Positions 6,823-10,953 of a stretch of DNA of 10,953 bases are shown here, piece after piece. Location of the stretch: the NCBI GenBank assembly GCA_046712825.1, contig JBKKCR010000036.1, forward strand, positions 1 through 10,953, in the 5' to 3' direction. A model generated the notes under the pieces. The model was given only the letters and a program-made list of their open reading frames with translations. It was not told where the DNA came from and searched no databases. Origin of the DNA: DATFGK01 sp046712825 (lineage in GTDB: Bacteria; Actinomycetota; AC-67). Position 1 is the stretch's first letter. Each line of letters starts with the position of its first letter. The translations under genes were made by a program, and so were the position numbers.

Positions 6823-7246
6823 CCCGGTCGGCTACCAAAGCACGAGCACCGAAGGTGAGCAGGGCAGCCCCGAGGACCAGATTGCCGATCACGACGACGG
6901 ATTCGGCCCCGCCGAACCCCGACGCGCTCAGTGCCCGGTAGGTGATCGGCTCGCCGAGCTGGCCGATCACGATGATCAGGCCACTCAGCGTCAAGGCGGC
7001 GGTCCCGAGGCGCCGGGCTCGGCCGCCCCAGATCGCCGCCCACGACGCTGCCACGAACAGGATCAGGAACCAGAGCGGCGGCGAGATGCCGGTGCCGAGC
7101 CCGTAGAGGAAGTCGTTCTGCGCCGTCAGCCCGGTACTGATCCCGAGCCAGCCCGCGGGTTCCTCGCGGTCGATCGCGATCGCGGCGCCGATGATGGAGT
7201 TCACGATGGTGAGGAAGGCGACGATGGAGAGCGCCATGGCCGGCAT
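6794..7246 (-). CDS. Small four-helix membrane protein of unknown function
   Basis: I do not recognise this 150-aa protein. It has four hydrophobic stretches, at about 4-25, 57-74, 82-97 and 115-138, with charged links such as DREEP (26-30) and GGRARR (74-79), so it is very probably an integral membrane protein. It starts at ATG 7246; an ATG three codons further in (7237) is an alternative, and neither has a clear ribosome site. It lies 11 bp before fadD on the same strand, and its gene is flanked by two identical KstR-like sites, one upstream at 7272-7288 and one covering its final codons. This placement suggests it belongs to the steroid regulon; a role in substrate uptake or membrane partitioning would be a guess. 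Its composition is real coding-like (strong hydrophobic periodicity, no conflict with another gene). Confidence 0.75.
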   Translation of the reverse strand: MPAMALSIVAFLTIVNSIIGAAIAIDREEPAGWLGISTGLTAQNDFLYGLGTGISPPLWFLILFVAASWAAIWGGRARRLGTAALTLSGLIIVIGQLGEPITYRALSASGFGGAESVVVIGNLVLGAALLTFGARALVADRVAPQNENVF

Positions 7247-7257
7247 TCTGCAGCCGG

Positions 7258-7287
7258 TTGAGCGCGCGAGGGAGAACGTGTTCTAAT
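7258..7287 (+). promoter_or_regulatory. Predicted promoter of the alcohol dehydrogenase/HSD operon, TTGAGC - 18 bp - TCTAAT
   Basis: TTGAGC (7258-7263), an 18-bp spacer and TCTAAT (7282-7287) form a sigma70-like promoter facing the alcohol dehydrogenase gene. The geometry and -10 are the same as at the fadD promoter, and the operator overlaps the spacer end and -10 in both. The predicted start near 7293-7294 gives a leader of about 28 bases containing the GGAGG ribosome site at 7311-7315. Confidence 0.5.
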
Positions 7288-7288
7288 T
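7272..7288 (+). promoter_or_regulatory. KstR-like operator in the divergent region between membrane protein and alcohol dehydrogenase genes
   Basis: The sequence GAGAACGTGTTCTAATT is the exact reverse complement of 6792-6808. Its core GAGAACGTGTTCTA agrees with the KstR pattern TnnAACnnGTTnnA apart from the outermost base. It sits 25 bp before the ATG of the membrane protein (minus strand) and 33 bp before the ATG of the alcohol dehydrogenase (plus strand), so one bound repressor could control both directions. Confidence 0.75.
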
Positions 7289-7321
7289 CTTGCCCAGCCA
7301 GCGCGAGCGCGGAGGTCGACA

Positions 7322-8401
7322 ATGCGAGCCGCCATCCTTCCCGGTCTCAACGAGAAGCTCGAGGTACGCGACGACGTGAGCGTGGTCGGGCCCGGTCCCG
7401 GCGAGGTCCACATCCGGATCGTCGCCAGCGGGGTCTGCCATTCCGATATCTCCGCGCAGAACGGGACGCTGCCTTCGCCGATGCCGGGCGTGCTCGGACA
7501 CGAGGGCGCCGGCGAGATACTTGCGGTCGGGGACGGCGTGACCACGTTGGCTCCAGGCGATCACGTGATCGTGTCCTGGGTGCCGCCGTGCGGATGGTGC
7601 CGCCTGTGCCTCGAGGGACAGCCGAACCTGTGCCAGACGTACCTGTTCGACGCGCTCACGGCGCAGCGCTTCGTGATGGGCGACACGCCGATCGGCGCGA
7701 TGGCCGGGACCGGCACCTTCGCCGAGGAGCTCGTCGTTCCGCAGGTCGCGGCGATCAAGATCCCGGACGACGTGCCGCTCGACGTGGCCTCGCTCGTGGG
7801 GTGCGGGGTGATGACTGGGGTCGGTGCCGCGCTCAATACGGCGAAGGTGCGGCCGGGCTCGTCCGTCGTCGTGTTCGGCTGCGGAGGCGTCGGCGTCAGC
7901 GCGATCCAGGGGGCGCGCATCGCGGGCGCGGCCGAGATCGTCGCCGTGGACCTGCTCGACCACAAGCTCGAGTCCGCGAAGAAGTTCGGCGCGACGCACG
8001 CGGTCAAGCCCGGCGATCTTGCGGCGTTGTCCGGGGAGCTGACCGCGGGGCTCGGATTCGATTACGCGTTCGAAGTGATCGGGCTTCCCGACACTATCCG
8101 CAGCGCGTGGGATGCCACTCGCCGCGGTGGAACGACCGTCGTCGTCGGGGCAGGCCGCGCCGAAGCCATGGTTTCGTTCAGCGCCTTCGAGCTCTTCTAC
8201 TTCGAGAAGAAGCTGCTCGGTTGCTTCTACGGGTCGGCCGACGTCCGCACGGACTTCCATCGGATGTTGCGCCTGTGGCGGGCCGGAAAGCTGGACCTCG
8301 AGGGCATGATCACGCGACGCATCGACCTGTCGGAGATCAACGACGCGTTCGACGCGTGCAAGAACGGCGACGTGATCCGCACGGTAATCGAGTTCAAGTA
8401 G
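7322..8401 (+). CDS. Zinc-dependent alcohol dehydrogenase (MDR superfamily)
   Basis: The 359-aa product is a medium-chain NAD(P)-dependent alcohol dehydrogenase with both zinc sites. Catalytic zinc ligands are Cys39 (GVCHSD), His60 with Glu61 (GHEGAG) and Cys161 (LVGCGVMTG). Structural zinc ligands are Cys90, Cys93, Cys96 and Cys104 (CGWCRLC...NLC). The Rossmann motif is GCGGVG (186-191) with Asp210 at the end of the second strand, which favours NAD. It resembles mycobacterial AdhB/AdhD-type enzymes. In this setting it could oxidise the side-chain alcohol made by a P450, or another steroid alcohol; the substrate cannot be read from sequence. ATG 7322 is supported by GGAGG six bases upstream. 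It is the first gene of a plus-strand pair controlled by the operator at 7272-7288. Confidence 0.93.
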   Translation: MRAAILPGLNEKLEVRDDVSVVGPGPGEVHIRIVASGVCHSDISAQNGTLPSPMPGVLGHEGAGEILAVGDGVTTLAPGDHVIVSWVPPCGWCRLCLEGQPNLCQTYLFDALTAQRFVMGDTPIGAMAGTGTFAEELVVPQVAAIKIPDDVPLDVASLVGCGVMTGVGAALNTAKVRPGSSVVVFGCGGVGVSAIQGARIAGAAEIVAVDLLDHKLESAKKFGATHAVKPGDLAALSGELTAGLGFDYAFEVIGLPDTIRSAWDATRRGGTTVVVGAGRAEAMVSFSAFELFYFEKKLLGCFYGSADVRTDFHRMLRLWRAGKLDLEGMITRRIDLSEINDAFDACKNGDVIRTVIEFK

Positions 8402-8404
8402 CGC

Positions 8405-9241
8405 GTGTCTTCGGTCGTCGTCACCGGATCCGCCTCCGGGATCGGCGCCGCGTGCGCCGCGCGTCTCGCGAGCGAAGGCCATCGGATAATCGGCGTCGAC
8501 CTGCGCGACGCGGACGTGATCGCGGATCTCTCGACCGTCGAGGGTCGGCGCTCGGCTATCGATTCGGTGCTCTCCCTGTCTGGCGGGTCGATCGCCGGCC
8601 TGGTGACCAGCGCGGGTCTGGCCGGGATGCCCAACCGGCGGGGCTCGCTGCTAACGGCCGTGAATTACTTCGGCACCGTGGAGCTGCTCGAAGGGTTGCG
8701 GCCATCGCTGAGCGGCGGTGCGGCGGTCGCCATCAGCTCGAACTCGACCACCGTGCAGCCGGGGGTTCCGATGGACGTCGTCGAGGCGTGCCTCTCCGGC
8801 GACGTCGAGCGGGCGGCGGCCGCGGCAGATGCGACGCCCGGCGGATCGATCGCGACTTACCCCGCGACCAAGATGGCGGTTGCTCGATGGGTGCGACGGC
8901 ATGCGCCGCGGAAGGCGTGGATCGGGAGCGGCATCCGGCTCAACGCGGTCGCGCCGGGGTTGATCAAGACGCCGATGACCGACGAGCTCCGCTCCGACCC
9001 GCTCATCGGCCAGGCGCTGGATCTATTTCCCGTGCCGATGGGTCGCCCCGGCCGGCCGGAGGAAGTCGCCGCGATCATCTCGTTCCTGCTCGGACCTGAG
9101 GCGAGCTTGATCGCCGGCTCGATCGTGTTCGCCGACGGCGGTTCGGACGCGAAGATCCGCGCCGACGACTGGCCGGCACCGTGGGTCGTCGACGATCCGG
9201 CCGCCGCTTGGTTCGGCGATCGCGAAGAGCCGGACGACTAG
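8405..9241 (+). CDS. hsdA: SDR, 3alpha-hydroxysteroid dehydrogenase/carbonyl reductase-like
   Basis: The 278-aa product is an SDR with TGSASGIG (7-14), then GVDLRDADVIADLSTVEGRR (34-53), VNYFG (86-90), the catalytic YPATK and VAPGLIKTPM. The stretch after strand 2 and VNYFG closely resemble, from memory, Comamonas testosteroni 3alpha-HSD/carbonyl reductase (GIDIRDAEVIADLST and VNYFG), a rather specific subfamily. This enzyme interconverts 3alpha-hydroxy and 3-keto steroids with NAD(H); Asp36 supports NAD use. The C terminus runs about 20 residues past the family end with a Trp- and Asp-rich tail (WPAPWVVDDPAAAWFGD). The GTG start at 8405 lies 3 bp after the alcohol dehydrogenase stop; no strong ribosome site is seen, so it is probably translated by coupling. 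The substrate assignment is inference from family similarity. Confidence 0.87.
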   Translation: MSSVVVTGSASGIGAACAARLASEGHRIIGVDLRDADVIADLSTVEGRRSAIDSVLSLSGGSIAGLVTSAGLAGMPNRRGSLLTAVNYFGTVELLEGLRPSLSGGAAVAISSNSTTVQPGVPMDVVEACLSGDVERAAAAADATPGGSIATYPATKMAVARWVRRHAPRKAWIGSGIRLNAVAPGLIKTPMTDELRSDPLIGQALDLFPVPMGRPGRPEEVAAIISFLLGPEASLIAGSIVFADGGSDAKIRADDWPAPWVVDDPAAAWFGDREEPDD

Positions 9242-9271
9242 GTCGAGGCAGGTCTGACACCTTTTCGGCAC

Positions 9272-9304
9272 TGTCTGACAAGTTGGACGTCAACTTGTCT
9301 GACA
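9272..9304 (+). terminator. Strong hairpin (14-bp stem, one mismatch), terminator or REP-like palindrome
   Basis: TGTCTGACAAGTTG (9272-9285) pairs with CAACTTGTCTGACA (9291-9304) around the loop GACGT; 13 of 14 positions pair, with one T-T mismatch. It lies 30 bp after the stop of the HSD gene, where a terminator is expected, but no T run follows. The same core appears inverted at 9518-9546, so a repeated extragenic palindrome is an equally good reading. Confidence 0.6.
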
Positions 9305-9333
9305 TGCTGATCGAGGCTCACTACCCTGAACCG

Positions 9334-9498
9334 ATGCGTGAATCCGAGATAGAGCTCCTGATCGGGATCGCCTTGCCGTTGGTAGGCGCGCTCATCTTCC
9401 GCTGGCGGCGAGACCTCGCCTATGTACCGATCGTCTTCGCGGTGATCGGCGGGCTCATCGCGATCACAGCGCTCTTTCGGGCGTCGATGGGTTTCTAG
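9334..9498 (+). CDS. Possible small two-helix membrane protein, hypothetical
   Basis: A 54-aa reading from ATG 9334 begins MRESEIELLIGIALPLVGAL and gives two hydrophobic helices (about 6-21 and 29-48) separated by a basic turn RWRRD, with a short tail FRASMGF. The pattern of helix, positive turn, helix is plausible for a small membrane protein. An ATG at 9304 would add ten residues but lies inside the hairpin. No good ribosome site is seen for either (a GAGG at 9313-9316 is too far from 9334). It is enclosed by the two inverted hairpin repeats. I know no family for it, and it could be a chance ORF in GC-rich DNA. Confidence 0.35.
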   Translation: MRESEIELLIGIALPLVGALIFRWRRDLAYVPIVFAVIGGLIAITALFRASMGF

Positions 9499-9517
9499 AG
9501 AGTTGGAGCCGCTCGGC

Positions 9518-9546
9518 GTCAGACAAAGTGACGTCAACTTGCTGAC
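9518..9546 (-). repeat. Second hairpin, inverted relative of 9272-9304
   Basis: GTCAG (9518-9522) pairs with CTGAC (9542-9546), and CAA/TTG and GT/AC extend the stem with two bulged A around the loop GACGTCA. Read on the minus strand, TGTCAGCAAGTTGACGTCA...TTGTCTGAC aligns with the first hairpin with only a few changes. It begins 14 bp after the stop of the NlpC/P60 gene, so it may serve as that gene's terminator. Confidence 0.5.
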
Positions 9547-9560
9547 ACGGATAGGCAGGC

Positions 9561-10613
9561 TCAGAGGACGCGCCGGCCGCCCGAGTACTCCTCGTCGTAG
9601 GGGGCGTCAGACAGGTTCGTGATACGCACGACCTCACCCGTACCCGGCGCCTCGAGCATCTTGCCATCACCAACGTAAAGACCGACGTGATGGACGACGC
9701 CTTTCGTCGCGAAGAAGACCAAGTCGCCCGGCCGGAGATAGGAGCGGGCCACCGCACGACCAGCTCCTGCCTGTACCGCGGAGTCCCGCGGAACCAATAT
9801 CCCGTGCGTGCGGAACACTTGGTAGATGATTCCCGAGCAATCGAAGCCGTACGCCGAGTTCCCGCCCCAGAGGTACGGCAGACCTAAGAAGCGGCGCGCA
9901 TCCTCGATGATCGCTTCGGCGGTGCGGGGAAGGGCCGGCGCGTCCCGATCTGCCACGACAACGTTCTTCGCTGCAACCTTGAGCGTGCGGCCGTCCGGCA
10001 CCCAGACCTTGACGAACGATCCCGCATGCCCGACGAAGGGTAGGCGCGTCGCGTAGCTGACGTTCATCGCGGACGCGCCTTTGGCCGTCCGAAGCTCCGC
10101 CGTCTTCGCCGTAACGGTAGCCACCATCCGCGTCGCCGGCGGCGTTCGCGCGCTCAGTTGTCGGAGCGGGATCCATCCCGGATAACCCTTCGGGTCCTGG
10201 GTGCTCGCCTGTGTCGCGATGAACACGTTGGCCCAAGACCCGCGCACCGACAGGACCTTCACCTGTTCGCCGAGCAAGACCTGACTGTCTTCTCGCACCG
10301 GCCCGAGAGCGCGGCGCTGCGCGAGCGTCATAGCCTCGAGCCATTCCTCGATCCGGACGGGGTTCGCGAGGGCAGGGGCGTCGACCGAACGAGCAGATTC
10401 CGGGGAGCGCCACAAAGTCGCGACGGGGACGGCGACGTACGCGCTCGCTCCGACTCGAACCGATGGCGCCACGGAAGGTGACGGAGAGGAGGACGGAGAC
10501 ACGGATAATGAGGCACTGGGCGAAGAAGCCGCGGTTTGCGGGTCCGCGTTCGGTTGTGTCGCGGCACACCCCGCAGTCAGGAGCAGCAGGACGAGCCAAA
10601 CCCGTGTCCTCAT
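9561..10613 (-). CDS. NlpC/P60 family cell-wall peptidase, putative lipoprotein
   Basis: The 350-aa product starts with MRTRVWLVLLLLTAGC, a lipoprotein signal with lipobox LTAGC and lipidated Cys16. A Ser/Pro/Ala-rich linker (about 25-52) follows. The middle part (about 55-225) looks like two bacterial SH3-type segments (ALWRSP-like start, GSWANVFI, GYPGWIPLRQL, then AELRTAKG and GSFVKVWVPDGR). The C-terminal NlpC/P60 domain (230-350) has YLWGGNSAYGFDCSG with catalytic Cys259, RPGDLVFF and HHVGLYVGDGKMLEAP with catalytic His309. Such enzymes cut the D-Glu to diamino-acid bond in peptidoglycan peptides; this one would act outside the membrane. It lies 33 bp after the P450 stop on the same strand but has no evident link to steroid metabolism. 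It is not an obvious part of the regulon. Confidence 0.92.
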   Translation of the reverse strand: MRTRVWLVLLLLTAGCAATQPNADPQTAASSPSASLSVSPSSSPSPSVAPSVRVGASAYVAVPVATLWRSPESARSVDAPALANPVRIEEWLEAMTLAQRRALGPVREDSQVLLGEQVKVLSVRGSWANVFIATQASTQDPKGYPGWIPLRQLSARTPPATRMVATVTAKTAELRTAKGASAMNVSYATRLPFVGHAGSFVKVWVPDGRTLKVAAKNVVVADRDAPALPRTAEAIIEDARRFLGLPYLWGGNSAYGFDCSGIIYQVFRTHGILVPRDSAVQAGAGRAVARSYLRPGDLVFFATKGVVHHVGLYVGDGKMLEAPGTGEVVRITNLSDAPYDEEYSGGRRVL

Positions 10614-10645
10614 GGCTTAATGATGCCCGTGATCGGAGCGCGCGG

Positions 10646-10953
10646 CTAGAGGCGTTCCGGCGTGAATTTCACCGGCAGGTGCTTCAGGCCGTTGATGAAG
10701 CTCGAGCGCAGGCGCGCCGGCGGGTTCGTCATCGCCATGTCGGGCAACCGGTTCAGCAGCTCCTCGAACATGATCTTGATCTCGAGCTCGGCCAGCGAGA
10801 ATCCCAGGCAGAAGTGCGCTCCCCCTCCGCCGAAGGTCACGTGCTCGCACTCGGGGCGGCCGACGTCGAAGCGGTGCGGATCCTCGAAGACCTCGGGGTC
10901 ACGGTTCGCGGCGATGTACCACAGGATCACCTTGTCGCCGGTCTTGATCTCCT
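10646..10953 (-). CDS. Cytochrome P450, C-terminal fragment (CYP124/125/142-like), cut by window edge
   Basis: About 102 codons are visible, open to the window end. They carry GDKVILWYIAANRDPEVFED, PHRFDVGRPE and the haem-binding loop FGGGGAHFCLG with the thiolate Cys, then LAELEIKIMFEELLNRLPD and a C terminus with RLRSSFINGLKHLPVKFTP. The ending RL-S-(F)-NGLK-(L)-PV is typical of actinobacterial sterol side-chain hydroxylases (CYP124, CYP125, CYP142) and their relatives. Such enzymes hydroxylate the terminal carbon of the sterol side chain, the step before CoA activation by a FadD. The N-terminal part and its promoter are outside the window, so the subfamily cannot be settled. It is co-directional with the NlpC/P60 gene downstream. 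Confidence 0.9.
   Translation of the reverse strand, partial: EIKTGDKVILWYIAANRDPEVFEDPHRFDVGRPECEHVTFGGGGAHFCLGFSLAELEIKIMFEELLNRLPDMAMTNPPARLRSSFINGLKHLPVKFTPERL

Larger units (their letters stand above)
9242..9560. other. Convergent intergenic region with hairpin repeats
   Basis: This stretch separates the plus-strand HSD gene from the minus-strand NlpC/P60 gene. It contains three direct copies of GTCTGACA (9252, 9273, 9297), two related hairpins in inverted orientation (9272-9304 and 9518-9546) and a possible small ORF between them. A weak additional stem AGGT/ACCT followed by four T lies at 9250-9265. No tRNA or other RNA gene is recognisable. Confidence 0.6.

Noticed and set aside
7258..9099. 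A 613-codon plus-strand frame across the alcohol dehydrogenase and HSD genes
   Set aside because: It is an out-of-frame reading, very Arg-rich and typical of high-GC DNA; the two real genes in other frames have all catalytic motifs.
9606..9613. A further GTCAGACA within the NlpC/P60 gene as part of the repeat group
   Set aside because: It encodes Leu-Ser-Asp of the protein without a surrounding palindrome, so it is likely coincidence.
10219..10232. GAACACGTTG, an AACnnGTT match inside the NlpC/P60 gene
   Set aside because: The outer bases do not match the consensus, the palindrome does not extend, and it lies inside coding sequence far from a promoter.
1..10953. tRNA, rRNA, CRISPR arrays, transposase genes
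   Set aside because: No repeat-spacer pattern, cloverleaf, rRNA motif or transposase motif was seen on either strand.

Overview
The window is high-GC DNA with tightly packed, overlapping genes. Codon use and gene families (Ltp-type thiolases with DUF35 partners, FadD, FadE, steroid dehydrogenases, a CYP124/125/142-like P450) point to an actinobacterium. I cannot place it below phylum level from sequence alone. Almost everything fits sterol/steroid catabolism, specifically side-chain activation and shortening plus hydroxysteroid redox chemistry.

Layout. (1) Positions 1-6782, minus strand, read right to left: an acyl-CoA synthetase (fadD), two DUF35 OB-fold proteins, two thiolase-fold lipid-transfer proteins (ltp4-like, ltp3-like), an acyl-CoA dehydrogenase, a 3alpha(20beta)-HSD-like SDR, and the start of a second acyl-CoA dehydrogenase that leaves the window. 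Gaps and overlaps are only a few bases, so this is one translationally coupled operon. (2) Positions 6794-7246, minus strand: a 150-aa four-helix membrane protein of unknown function, immediately upstream of fadD. (3) Positions 7322-9241, plus strand: a zinc-dependent alcohol dehydrogenase and a 3alpha-hydroxysteroid dehydrogenase-like SDR, transcribed divergently. (4) Positions 9242-9560: a short region with two related hairpin repeats in inverted orientation around a possible 54-aa two-helix ORF. (5) Positions 9561-10953, minus strand: an NlpC/P60 lipoprotein and the C-terminal part of a cytochrome P450.

Regulation. A 17-bp sequence, AATTAGAACACGTTCTC, occurs twice as exact inverted copies: 6792-6808 just before fadD, and 7272-7288 between the membrane protein gene and the alcohol dehydrogenase gene. 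Its core matches the TnnAACnnGTTnnA pattern known for the mycobacterial cholesterol regulator KstR, except for one outer base. Both copies overlap a matching promoter (TTG, 18-bp spacer, TCTAAT). The copy before fadD also encodes the last residues and stop codon of the membrane protein. The 3' ends of both divergent arms are therefore likely co-controlled by a KstR-like TetR repressor.

Working model: P450 hydroxylation of the sterol side chain, oxidation by the alcohol dehydrogenase, CoA activation by FadD, desaturation by a heteromeric acyl-CoA dehydrogenase, and retro-aldol or thiolytic cleavage by the Ltp/DUF35 complexes, while the two SDRs act on ring or side-chain hydroxyls. The combination of FadD19-like, Ltp3-like and Ltp4-like genes suggests C24-branched (plant) sterols, but this is inference. 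The most novel items are the operator-flanked membrane protein and the paired hairpin repeats.
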